64,000 nt of DNA from Tamarix chinensis (lineage: Eukaryota > Streptophyta > Magnoliopsida > Caryophyllales > Tamaricaceae), in contig CM060174.1 of the NCBI GenBank assembly GCA_030549775.1, forward strand, positions 92,458,132-92,522,131, written 5' to 3'. Of this stretch, positions 1 to 10,985 are shown in pieces. The notes under the pieces were generated by a model. It saw nothing but the letters and a program-made list of their open reading frames with translations, did no database searches and was not told the DNA's origin. The position numbers and the translations under genes were made by a program. Each line of letters begins with the position of its first letter. Within the stretch, counting starts at the first letter, position 1.

Positions 1-1991
1 TGTACTGAGTAACAAAACTATCCTAAAGAGATAGTATTATGTATGAGGCCCATGCAAATAAAGCAATATAACATATAAAAACAAGATAATAACATGGTTA
101 CATATAGATGTTAATTGAGTAGAAGAAAACTCAACCATAAGTATAAAATAATGTATGACATGTATGGATAGATAAGATTTATTGATTTTTATATTTAATT
201 ATCGTGATCACAACTAATATATCATAATAACTTGAGTATAGAGACTAAAAAAACATAACAAATATTTTATTACTCGAACGGAAAAAACCCACCCAACCAT
301 GGTCAAAATTAGGAAAGAAAATGCATGTGTAGAATAGTAGAAACAAACTATTTGGATTTGAGCAGCAATATAGTAGTTCAAGACTTCCAAATAAGGAACA
401 AATGAAAAGAAGGGTGAAAGGTGATTGATGGTAGATGAATTATATATTTAAGAAAACAAAACCCACGAAATAAGTTGAGAAAACAAAGAATTAAGCCTTG
501 GTAGCTGGACAAATTTAGGGAAAAATCAATTTGAGAGGTTGAAAGTTGGGCATGAGTCAAAAGTTGGGCATCTAAGCGAAAACTAAATTCTCACAAAATT
601 CAAAACTGATGGATATGAAATATAGTATGCATTTCAAGGATTAAAAAAAATAGAGGAATAAGATGAAGGACCAAAGAGAAAAAATTGTACAAAGTTGGAA
701 TAAGATCAATTGGTGAAACTTGTGTTGAGTTGCTGAAATCGTGTTTTTGAGAATTTTGAAATGGGAAAATAACTTATGAGGTGTGGATCAGTTAGGCATA
801 GTAATCATATGATTAGATAGGAGTGTGGAGTGATTTTTTTATTTTGCTTTAGCCTCACTTGATTGCTAAGATTAGGGTGTAAGACAGAGGTTAGACAATA
901 GTTGAAAGTGTAAGAAAAACATCATGAAATCATGATTATGGTACTAATTGCACTTTTTGTTTGCAAGAAAGCTAAACAAGTTAAAAATATTTTTTGGTTT
1001 GGCTAAGTGACTAATTAGGATTGAAATATTAGTTAGAGGATTGGTTACAACTTATTTTAATTATTTAAATTGCAAGAAAGTCCAATAATGAGCATTTATT
1101 AGAAAATATTATTCTAAGAATTATGAAAAGTTACGATATCATCTTATAAAATCAAATATATAAATTATATTGAGTATCGGAGTTGGTTTGAAGCTTGACG
1201 GATGGAAAATGAGCAACAATGGCAAAAATGGATAAGTAGCATAAACGTGTTTTTCCTCAAATGCACAAAACAAATAAGTGGGTATTCAAATTGCCACGGG
1301 TTAATGGAAAATATTTTTAGAAAACCATATATATATATATATAATTATTTATTCTCGTAACTCACTTAATGATCAATGGATTAAAAATGGCTAAAATTGT
1401 CTAATTGTGTAAATAGAATTTTCTACAATTTAACGATTATGAAGGAAAAGAGTGAAACATGAATGAATAAAATGGATGAATGAACTCAAAAAAATTTTTG
1501 GATCGATTCACAAATTTTGAATGCATTGAAAAGAGTAAAAACACAGGAATTAGAAAATTTGTAATAAATGTGTTTTCTTTTTGCAAGCAAGAGAAATGGG
1601 CGATGAAATGTTAAAAATAAATATGAACAAAATAGGATTTGATAATATATGTATATATGTATATATGTGTGTGTGTACACGCACGTGCACGTGCATGTGT
1701 CTGTGTGTGTGTATGTGTATGTATATGTGTGTGTCTATATATATATAAAGAGAATATCCAATGAGAACTAGCTATCATACCGAGAACTAAGAATTAGTAC
1801 TATCAGTAGAAGAAACTATTCATAGTAGGTGTTAGAAACTATTTTTAATGGGTAGAAGAATCTATATTACATCTCTCGGTAAACTATAGTATTTGAGTGT
1901 CCGGGAAGAAAGAGATGACATTTTTACGAACACTAGGTATTTATGTTTTAAGTTAGGAGACTACATACAGGAGGTGGTGAAAACTATCCAC
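1..1991. other. AT-rich flank without a recognisable gene
   Basis: No coding region, RNA gene or complete mobile element is recognisable here. The short open frames are AT-rich with no domain I know. The only notable structure is the alternating purine-pyrimidine tract listed separately. Homology to the LTR downstream starts abruptly at about 1992. Confidence 0.6.
1641..1749. repeat. Alternating purine-pyrimidine tract (TA/TG/CG)
   Basis: About 110 bases alternate almost strictly between purine and pyrimidine, as TATATG, GTGTGT, CACGTGCACG and again GTGTATG/TATATA blocks. This composition is prone to length change and can in principle adopt Z-DNA. It lies in non-coding DNA and no function is implied. 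Confidence 0.75.
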
Positions 1992-3618
1992 GGATGGGTG
2001 GAGAACCACCTAGGGTCGGTGGTGGTCCGACGGCGGCGCGTGGCGGCGGCGGTGGAGGAGGAGAAAAGGGGGAAAGATGGAGGTGGCGGTTAGATGGGAG
2101 GGGAAAAGGAGGAGTTTGAGGTGGGGAAAGAAAGAGCAGGTGAAGGGGAGTGGAGTGAGGGTGGTGGCGTGGCAAGGGGTGGCGGCGCGCGGCGGCGACG
2201 GCGGAGGCCGAGGGTGGTGGAGAGAGGTGGGAGATGAGGGAGGAAGGAGGAGAGGGAGGCAGGGAAAGTTGAAGGCAGGGAAAGGTAGAGGGAGGTCTGC
2301 TGGGCATTTTGGAGGGTGGAAGGGTGGCTGGTAGCGGCGGAGGAGGCGGCAGGAGGTGGCGCAAGGCGGCGGCGGGCTGGAAGTGGTGGTTTTCGGGATA
2401 GGAACTTTGCACGACGAAGGCGGCACGTGCAGGGCAAGGCGGAGGGTGGTGGTGGCTCGGTTTTGTCGAGGGAGGTGCAGGGATGGTAACGGTGGCCAGA
2501 GGTGGCGGCGGCTGTCTCCGGTGACGGCGAAAAGCCCGTCTGTTTGAGGCGGCGGAGAGGCAGGGTTTCGGGGCAAAAAAACGAAAAGGGCTGATCGGGG
2601 CTGCCAATGGGGGGTATTTATAGGCCATGGGAGGAAAAACGACGAGAGGAAGGGAGGTGGCACGCGGGGCAGGTGTGCAGGTGGCCGGCCGGTGGCAGGT
2701 GGTGCAGGTTCTGCCATGGCAGGCTGGGTCGGGGAAGGGGAAGAAGAAAGGGAAAGAGAAGGGCACGCGGGAAAGGGAGAGAGGGACTCGGTCGGGGTCG
2801 AAAAGAGGAAGAAAACGACAGGAGAGGGGCAGGGAAGGACGGTCAGTGCTGGGCCGGTGGCTGCCGGCGGGATTCGAGCTGCAGCGTCGAATTGCAGGTC
2901 GGGGCGCAGGTCGGGGGAGGAAGAAGATAGGCAGGGCGGACCGGTGGTCCAGGGGAAAAGAAAAGAAGGGGGAACCGGCTGGTTCGGCAGCGGTAATTTA
3001 ATCCGTAAGTAAAACGCGGCGTACTGGAGGTTGTGTGAGTAAAACGCAGCGTCGCGTCGAAGGTGGCAACCGCTGTCTTGTTACTTAACGTGACGCGGCG
3101 TCTCGGCAAGTTGGTGGGCGAAACGCTGCGTCGTGGTTATGGGAATGGGTCGAACGGTGCAGGGCCGCGTGGGAGGGGAAGGAGGAGGGAAGGAGTTGGG
3201 CCGGTGGGCTAGCCCAGCCAGGGGGGAGAAGAAAGAAGGGAAAATAAAGGAGGAAGAAAGAAAAAAAGGAAAGAAAAAAAGGAAAAATGGAGAAATGGTA
3301 AAATGGTTGGGTTGGAGGTATTTGGGTATCTATTTATTTATATAATTAATTTATATATATAATTTTAATAATAATTATTTTAATTATAATAATTAAATCC
3401 ATTTTTAAATTAGTTAGGCTATTTTGGATAAATTTCCTTAACCTCCATGCTAATTAGAGAAATACCCAAATTTTCTTCCAATTAAATTCTTTATTATTTT
3501 CCTCTTAATATAACTTAATTAACTCTCTACATCTTAATAAATGAGTTTATATAATTAATTTTCCTAATAATCCCTTATTTGGCCATAATTTCGGAAATTA
3601 GGATTTTGGGATATTACA
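1992..3618 (-). mobile_element. Truncated 3' LTR of a large-LTR retroelement (LTR-1)
   Basis: This stretch is nearly identical by eye to 7679-9320, the last third of the full LTR downstream. It ends with the same GGGATATTACA terminus, beside a polypurine tract. Homology stops abruptly at 1992, so about 3.6 kb of this LTR is missing. On the element (minus) strand it keeps U3, the TATA box and about 600 bases beyond the TATA box. The G-rich block leaves long proline-rich minus-strand open frames (for example 1984-2766), which I regard as composition. The few mismatches to the other LTR suggest a fairly recent insertion. Confidence 0.85.
2615..2622 (-). promoter_or_regulatory. LTR TATA box (TATAAATA), truncated LTR copy
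   Basis: On the minus strand the sequence reads CCTATAAATACCCC, a consensus plant TATA box. It is followed at the same distance as in LTR-2 by the GC-rich leader. The octamer is conserved in LTR-1, LTR-2 and the solo LTR-3 and lies about 1 kb inside the U3 end. It is therefore the likely start-site element for the retroelement's minus-strand transcript. Confidence 0.65.
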
Positions 3619-3636
3619 TCACTACCCCCTTAAAAA
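3619..3636 (-). other. Polypurine tract beside the 3' LTR
   Basis: The minus strand reads TTTTTAAGGGGGTAGTGA directly before the LTR start TGTAATATCCC. This is the position and composition of a plus-strand priming site of Gypsy-type elements. A near copy of the tract (TAAGGGGGTAGTGA on the minus strand) recurs at 3700-3713, 81 bases further in. Confidence 0.7.
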
Positions 3637-4050
3637 CAGACTTCGCCCCCGAAGTCTCCTAGGCTCTCTAGGATTAAGGTTAGGGTAAGTCTAGAGGGGT
3701 CACTACCCCCTTAAGGGCAAACTAATAACAAGAACCAAATCAAGGTCACAAACACATAAGGCCCCTTACGCTACCCAATCACACTGTCCTCACAAGCTAA
3801 TCCGGATATAAGAAAAATCACTTGAAGGAAGTTAAAATACGATTTCGGCTAAAACATTTAGGATCATGAGAACCGAGTCTCTAACCGGAACCCGATCTTT
3901 AACAACCAACAGATTTGATACCAACTCGTGGTATCAGCTTAAAAAGTTTAAAAACAGATAGAGGAGCAGTCAAAACGCACTTCAAAATCAATACAAAGTC
4001 CGAAAACCAAATTTATTTTCGAAAACGAGCGTGGCCGAAGGACCAACCAG

Positions 4051-4062
4051 GCTCTGATACCA
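4051..4062 (-). other. Primer-binding site for initiator tRNA-Met
   Basis: GCTCTGATACCA on the + strand is the complement of TGGTATCAGAGC, the standard primer-binding sequence of many plant LTR retrotransposons. It lies three bases (ACT) from the LTR terminus TGTAACACCC. This fixes the element's orientation as minus. Confidence 0.9.
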
Positions 4063-4743
4063 ACTTGTAACACCCCCAAATTTACTACTGAAAAATTTCG
4101 TTTAAGACAAGGGTTTTAGCGGAAGCGAAAGAATTAAAACCATAAACTTGGGGGTATTACCGCCACACTTAGTACCAGACCGGTTCACTCCTACCGTTCC
4201 GATACTAAGTGCTAAGGCTAAACTAAACAATCATTAAGTAAGAGTCATCAAAACATAGGTCCATAGTTAACATAGACCATTCACGAAAACCACGAATCAA
4301 CAACAGTTAAAATATCGTTTAGGAATACAACCTCGAGTACGGTTTCAAAACAATAAGCGTAGTACAAAATATAGCCAAACCAAAATAGATCCCAAGGGAC
4401 CAATATCCGGATCACCTACTCACTCAAGCCAAGCCTTCCACCCCACAATTTGTAACCGATCATACCTGCATAGGAGGTCTGCTCCCCACCATTGGTGGAT
4501 CATCACAGGACCCATTCAATCAAGGTAGTATCAGTACGGGTCCAATACTGGGTAAGGGCGTTGGTGCGCTAAGGCCAAGCATACAATCATACAACATAAC
4601 GTGCGTAGCACAATCATATAGACAACATGCGATAACCAGCAAGATAAGGTCCGAATACTTTCCGGTGGCTTATTCTTATTTCTCATTAATAATAATACGT
4701 TCATTCCACACATATTCTTTAATAGTCCGTGTGAGTGCAGGAA

Positions 4744-5069
4744 CCCCACTATTATAGCCGGTGGAACGGTCACGAGGGCCATGCCCTGCCACTATTATAG
4801 TCGGTGGACCGGTCATGAGGGTAACATACCCTGCCACTATTATTTGCCGGTGGACCGGTCTGGCCCTGACTCACAAGGTGTTCCACTGTAAATATTCGTA
4901 TCTTTCCCAGGTCTTATCATCATTCTGATTAGTTTGTTGAGCACGAAATCCCCCACTATTATAGCCGGTGGAACGGTCACGAGGGCCATGCCCTGCCACT
5001 ATTATAGCCGGTGGACCGGTCACGAGGGTAACATATCCTGCCACTATTATTTGTCGGTGGACCGGTCTG
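4744..5069. repeat. Repeat cluster with core CACTATTATAGCCGGTGG
   Basis: Two blocks (4744-4860 and 4952-5069) each hold three units. A unit starts CCACTATTATAGCCGGTGGA and continues ACGGTCACGAGGG. Many units hold the palindrome ACCGGT within GGTGGACCGGTC. The blocks repeat at an interval of about 208 bases. The same arrangement recurs in LTR-3, so the array is an old, retained part of the LTR. Confidence 0.8.
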
Positions 5070-5449
5070 GGTCCGACTCAACATCTTTCTCTGTAAGTAG
5101 TTAATGTCTTAACATATCTTATTCAAAAGGGTTTTCACCAAGGATACACATAAATCGTTCTCTTTATGCTTTACACATCACAACCAATAAAGGTCCCCGT
5201 TCATAACTACCCTCTAATCGATGATACACATGATAACGCCAAACGACTCTAAGTAGTCATAACCAACCCTAATTGTCCACACCAACCCGTGGTTAACCTC
5301 TCTCATCCCTATTATACCATAACCACCGTACTTAGCCATCCCAAACCTTAATCATCCTCAACAGTCACAATTAGTTACTCCATCCCTTCTTAATCACAAC
5401 GCCCCAGAGTTAATCACTCCGAATCCTGATTCCATATGATCGTTAACTC

Positions 5450-6250
5450 CTATCCAGAACCCTAATACCGCCATACTAACATTAATACCACCATACAATC
5501 CATAACACCACCATGTAAACCCTAATACCACCATAAGTCATTAATACCACTATACAATCGTTAATACCGCCATACGAATATTAATACCACCATACAATCC
5601 ATAACACCACCATGTACACCCTAATACCACCATAAGTCATTAATACCACTATGCAATCGTTAATACCGCCATATGAATATTAATACCACCATACAATCCA
5701 TAACACCACCATGTAAACCCTAATACCACCATAAGTCATTAATACCACTATACAATCGTTAATACCTCCATACGAATATTAATACCACCATACAATCCAT
5801 AACACCACCATGTACACCCTAATACCACCATAAGTCATTAATACCACTATGCAATCGTTAATACCGCCATATGAATATTAATACCACCATACAATCCATA
5901 ACACCACCATGTAAACCCTAATACCACCATAAGTCATTAATACCACTATACAATCGTTAATACCGCCATACGAATATTAATACCCCCATACAATCCATAA
6001 CACCACCATGTACACCCTAATACCACCATACAACATTAATACCTCCATAAAATCACAAATAACATCATACAACATTAATACCTCCATAAAACCACAATTA
6101 CCACCATACAACATTAATACCTCCATAAAATCACAATACCACCATACGAACCCGAATACCGCCATAAGCCGTTAATACCACTATGAATCATTAGTACCAC
6201 CATACGAACGATTATGCCACCATACAAACCCTAATCCCACCATTCAAACT
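5450..6250. repeat. 99-bp tandem array with dimeric higher-order pattern
   Basis: The landmark CCACCATGTAMACC starts at 5511, 5610, 5709, 5808, 5907 and 6006, an exact 99-base period. Alternate units carry GTAAACC and GTACACC, and also alternate TACGAATATT/TATGAATATT, giving a 198-base dimer. Each unit is built of shorter TAATACCACCATA-like subunits. The outer flanks decay into irregular subunits. As 99 is divisible by three, the array leaves an open frame on the minus strand (5977-6165), which I regard as a by-product. Confidence 0.85.
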
Positions 6251-7239
6251 TCAAGACCCCCATGATGGTTCCCAACTCATATTACCATTTACCCTAACAT
6301 GCACGTCCTAGTGGGCCATAACATATTACATCATAAACATCATACATATAAATGTCATGCTCATGTCACGGAAGCACATACAACATAACTCAATCTCCAA
6401 GCTGCGCTACACATAAGACAAGTTATACACAAATCATATAGTACATGGCATAGCATGACATACATAACATTCAACACATCCATGTCACACATAGCACAAG
6501 GCCATTAGCTTCGTCCTTACCTAAGGCGAGCATGCTCCTCTAACTCCTTAGGGCTTTGGTCGGGGTTACCTATAAAAGGGGAAAATGCTAAGTATTAGTT
6601 TCCCTTATAATTACTATCAATCCTCATTTTAGTTTAAGGTTAGGGTTTTCATTACTAAAAACGGGTTTTATACAAAAACTAGGGTTTTTACTTTAGAGTT
6701 AGTATACTAAATATTAGTAGTCAAAATATGTTTATTTTTAATACCTACTGTTACACTTATATTATTAGACCCGTTAGCCCTATTCTTATAATAATAATGT
6801 TCATGCTAACTATAGAAAAATAGTGATAATAATAATAATAAAACTAATACTAGTGACACTAATGTTTATAGTGAGAGAAACCCTAGCATTTTTTTTAAGG
6901 CTAAGTCTACTAATGGTGTCATATTTGAAATAATACTATTATAAGGTCACAATATTACAAGTAACTATTCCTAAGGGTGATAATGATAATAGTTGTATAT
7001 TCTTGAATAATAAAAGGGTTCAAATGTTTTTTATTACAACAATAAGGTAGTGATAGTAGTAATAATAGTAATGGTTAATAATAGTGTCATAGTAATGAGG
7101 TTAGGGTTAATGTTAAATGGGATGGTAATAAGGTTCAAGTACTCTTCTTAGTTAACAACCAAATGATATTTACTAGCTTGAGTTAAGTAACATGGGTAAG
7201 ACAAGGTAGTATTATTATTAACACTAGTGATAAATGTGT

Positions 7240-7243
7240 TAAG

Positions 7244-7305
<62 letters not shown>

Positions 7306-7528
7306 TAATAATAATAATAACAATAGTACAACCAAGTAAGGCTAAGCAATAATAATAATAACCATAGTAAGGGTAATAGAATAATAATAATAATAATGTT
7401 AATACTAATGCTTATAAAAATAAGACCAAGGTTAAGTATAATATAGGTTAGGGTTTAAAAGGGATGTTAGTATTAGTAAGAAAATAAGAACATTAATAAT
7501 AATAAGGACAATAATAATGGTAATAATG

Positions 7529-7577
<49 letters not shown>
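7240..7577. repeat. AAT trinucleotide tracts in LTR-2
   Basis: Near-pure (AAT)n runs lie at about 7240-7330, 7380-7400 and 7517-7577, separated by AT-rich sequence with TAGTAATA variants. They correspond to the much longer AAT field of LTR-3, so the microsatellite is an inherited part of the LTR and has expanded separately. Confidence 0.8.
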
Positions 7578-7579
<2 letters not shown>

Positions 7580-8310
7580 GTAATAACAATAATAAAAGTA
7601 ATAATAATAATAATAAGTATATTAGTATTAATATTAGTAGAAAATAGTAGCAGCTATATAAAAAGGGGATTAGGGTTTGGATGGGTGGAGAACCACCTAG
7701 GGTTGGTGGTGGTCCGGCGGCGGCGCGTGGCGGCGACAGCGGCGGCGGTGGAGGAGGAGAAAAGGGGGAAAGATGAAGGTGGCGGTTAGATGGGAGGGGA
7801 AAAGGAGGAGCTTGAGGTGGGGAAAGAAAGAGAAGGTGAAGGGGAGTGGAGTGAGGGTGGTGGCGTGGCAAGGGGCGGCGGCGCGCGGCGGCGACGGCGG
7901 CGGCCGAGAGTGGTGGAGAAGGGTGGGAGATGAGGGAGGAAGGAGGAGAGGGAGGCAGGGAAAGTTGAAGGAAGGGAAAGGTAGAGGGAGGTCTGCTGGG
8001 CATTTTGGAGGGTGGAAGGGTGGCTGGTAGCGGTGGAGGAGGCGGCAGGAGGTGGCGCAAGGCGGCGGTGGGCTGGAAGTGGTGGTTTTCGGGATAGGAA
8101 CTTTGCACGACGAAGGCGGCACGTGCAGGGCAAGGCGGAGGGTGGTGGTGGCTCGGTTTTGTCGAGGGAGGTGCAGGGATGGTAACGGTGGCCAGAGGTG
8201 GCGGCGGCTGTCTCCGGTGACGGCGAAAAGCCCGTCTGTTTGAGGCGGCGGAGAGGTAGGGTTTCGGGGCAAAAAAACGAAAAGGGCTGATCGGGGCTGC
8301 CAATGGGGGG

Positions 8311-8318
8311 TATTTATA
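8311..8318 (-). promoter_or_regulatory. LTR TATA box (TATAAATA), full LTR copy
   Basis: The minus strand reads CCTATAAATACCCCCC, about 1.0 kb from the U3 terminus at 9320. U3 is therefore about 1 kb and R plus U5 about 4.2 kb. The box is conserved at the matching place in LTR-1 and LTR-3. Confidence 0.65.
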
Positions 8319-9320
8319 GGCCATGGGGGGAAAAAGACGAGAGGAAGGGAGGTGGCACGCGGGGCAGGTGTGCAGGTGGCCGGCCGGTGGCAGGTGGTGC
8401 AGGTTCTGCCATGGCAGGCTGGGTCGGGGAAGGGGAAGAAGAAAGGGAAAGAGAAGGGCACGCGGGAAAGGGATAGAGGGACTCGGTCGGGGTCGAAAAG
8501 AGGAAGAAAACGACGGGAGAGGGGCAGGGAAGGACGGTCAGTGCTGGGCCGGTGGCTGCCGGCGGGATTCGAGCTGCAGCGTCGAATTGCAGGTCGGGGG
8601 AGGAAGAAGACAGGCAGGGCGGACCGGTGGTCCAGGGGAAAAGAAAAGAAGGGGGAACCGGCCGGTTCGGCGGCGGTTATTTAATCCATAAGTAAAACGC
8701 GGCGTACTGGAGGTTGTGTGAGTAAAACGCAGCGTCGCGTCGAAGGTGGAAACCGCTGTCTTGTTACTTAACGCGACGCGGCGTCTCGGCAAGTTGGTGG
8801 GCGAAACGCTGCGTCGTGGTTATGGGAATGGGTCGAATGGCGCTGGGCCGCGTGGGAGGGGAAGGAGGAGGGAAGGAGTTGGGCCGGTGGGCTGGCCCAG
8901 CCGGGGGGGAGAAGAAAGAAGGGAAAATAAAGGAGGAAGAAAGAAAAAGAAAAGAAAGGAGAAAAAGGAAAAAAAGGAAAATGGAAAAATGGAGAAATGG
9001 TAAAATGGTTGGGTTGGAGGTATTTGGGTATCTATTTATTTATATAATTAATTTATATATATAATTTTAATAATAATTATTTTAATTATAATAATTAAAT
9101 CCATTTTTAAATTAGTTAGGCTATTTTGGATAAATTTCCTTAACCTCCATGCTAATTAGAGAAATACCCAAATTTTCTTCCAATTAAATTCTTTATTATT
9201 TTCCTCTTAATATACCTTAATTAACTCTCTACATCTTAATAAATGAGTTTATATAATTAATTTTCCTAATAATCCCTTATTTGGCCATAATTTTGGAAAT
9301 TAGGATTTTGGGATATTACA

Positions 9321-10019
9321 AAAATATAATAAATCATATGAAAATATGGTTAGAAAGATTTTGATTTAATATTACCATTTGTAAGAATGAAATATTACTC
9401 AACTTAAAAATGTAATTTTAACCAAAATCTTTTACCACCTTTTTGTACTATAACATAAGAATAGAAAAAGACCTTCTCATGTTATTATTTTTTGTGTGTT
9501 TTCTTTCAATTAACCATAATTGATACTTGGAATCTGCTAGTAACACATATCTCAATGTTTTATTTAACTCTACAGTTGGACAATTATTATTTATTTAATG
9601 TCATATTTCATTTTTCATTATAAGATAACATAATAGTAAGCAAATTATTTTATGTTTTAGAATTGATTATAGTCAAAATCTAATAAGTCACTTAAAAAAA
9701 TTGAGTGACATTGATTGCACAATACTAGTTGCATGAATGAAATATTATTTAACTAATAAAATGTTGATTTATGTTTCTTCTTATGATATGATGCAAAAAA
9801 TATAATAAAAAATCATAATCTAGTCAATCTACTTGCCCAATCAACATTATGTCCTTTCATCCATCGATGGTTGAGATGACATGAAAAGGATTGACAACTA
9901 CTTTTATTACATAACTACACCTAGATTGTTGTAATCTCATCATTAAAATGCCATAGTTAAGTGTAAGTAATTTGACGTAATCTAAGGGTGTATGCCATAC
10001 AAAAATGTTTTTTAGGAAG
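9321..10019. other. AT-rich DNA between two LTRs; left part of duplicated segment
   Basis: No gene is seen. Roughly the last 130 bases (from about 9890) align with 62100-62215 and continue, past the solo LTR, at 20598. This shows it is the interrupted left flank of duplicated-segment copy 1. Bases 10015-10019 (GGAAG) are the left target-site duplication of the solo LTR. Confidence 0.6.
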
Positions 10020-10698
10020 TGTAACACCCCCAAATTTACTATTAAAAAATTTTGTTTAATTTAAAGAGGTTTAGCGGAAGCAAACAGATAAAACTGTAAA
10101 TTCGGGGGCATTACCGCCACACTTAGTACCAGATCGATTTACTCCTACCGACCCGATACTAAGTGCTAAGGCTAAATAAGAATAACACCAAAAATGAGTC
10201 ATTAGTAAAGCATAAGTTCGAAGGAATCAGAGTGCGAAAGTCAAAAGTTACAATCCGATGTACAGTTTAAAATGCCAAATGTCAGAGGACACAAAATAAC
10301 GAAATAAAACAAAGCACGATGATACAGAGAAACAAGACGGGGGATGCTCTCCGGCCACGTCACTCTTGGCCCCCAATTTAGATCCAGACTCAACTCTCAG
10401 CCCTGAAAGTGTCACAGACATCGTCCCCTACCTGCAAAACTCAGATAGGTCTTCTGCTCGTGGGAATGAGCAGCACCCATGAAACGGGTGATCAGTACGC
10501 TACGTACTGAGTAAGGTAACAGACGCACTAAGGCCCACATACACAGAGATACATGACATAGCAGACATAGCTCGTAAATAATAAACAATAACACAGATGA
10601 ACAATGCTGGTCACGAATCAGATAACTTTCTCATTATATCTCTGATAATTATAATCGATTCACATCATAGTCTTTATCAATCCATGTGAGTGCGGGAG

Positions 10699-10985
10699 CC
10701 CCACTATTATAGCCAGTGGAACGGTCGCGAGGGTAATGTACCCTGCCACTATTATTTACCGGTGGACCGGTCTGGCCTCGACTCACAAGGTATTCCACTG
10801 TAAATATTAGTATCTTTCCATGTCTTATCACTTTTATGTTTGGTTTGTTGAGCACAAAATCCCCCACTATTATAGCCGGTGGAACGGTCGCGAGGGCACA
10901 TGCCCTGCCACTATTATAGCCGGTGGAACGGTCGCGAGGGTAAGATACCCTGCCACTATTATAGCCGGTGGACCGGTCTGGGTTC
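10699..10985. repeat. CACTATTATAGCCGGTGG cluster in LTR-3
   Basis: Five units of the same motif as in LTR-2, in two blocks (about 10699-10772 and 10861-10985). Here the variant CGGTCGCGAGGG replaces CGGTCACGAGGG. Unit order and the linker GGTATTCCACTGTAAATATT match LTR-2. Confidence 0.75.

Larger units (their letters stand above)
3619..4065 (-). mobile_element. 447-bp non-coding interior of the large-LTR retroelement
   Basis: This is the whole sequence between LTR-1 and LTR-2. On the minus strand it starts with a primer-binding site matching initiator-Met tRNA (TGGTATCAGAGC) three bases from the LTR end. It finishes with a polypurine tract abutting the next LTR. There is no gag, protease, reverse transcriptase or integrase frame in it. 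The element is therefore non-autonomous and must have been copied with proteins supplied in trans, unless the middle was deleted later. Confidence 0.8.
4066..9320 (-). mobile_element. Complete 5,255-bp 5' LTR (LTR-2)
   Basis: It begins TGTAACACCCCC and ends GGGATATTACA on the + strand, that is 5'-TG...CA-3' on either strand. The left end abuts the PBS. Its right 1.64 kb matches LTR-1. Reading along the + strand it contains a conserved terminal block, a CACTATTATAGCCGGTGG repeat cluster (4744-5069), a 99-bp tandem array (about 5450-6250), AAT microsatellites, a GC-rich leader block, the TATA box (8311-8318, minus strand) and an AT-rich U3 end. No protein gene is evident. The minus-strand frame 7473-8324 is proline-rich, then runs into poly-leucine made by the AAT tract. 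The LTR is about twelve times longer than the interior it flanks. Confidence 0.9.

Noticed and set aside
5977..6165. Small protein of repeated FMEVLMLYGG-type units
   Set aside because: It is the translation of TACCACCATA subunits in the tandem array. The period divisible by three keeps the frame open.
5450..6250. CRISPR-like spaced repeats
   Set aside because: The units are contiguous 99-bp tandem copies without unique spacers, in a plant LTR.
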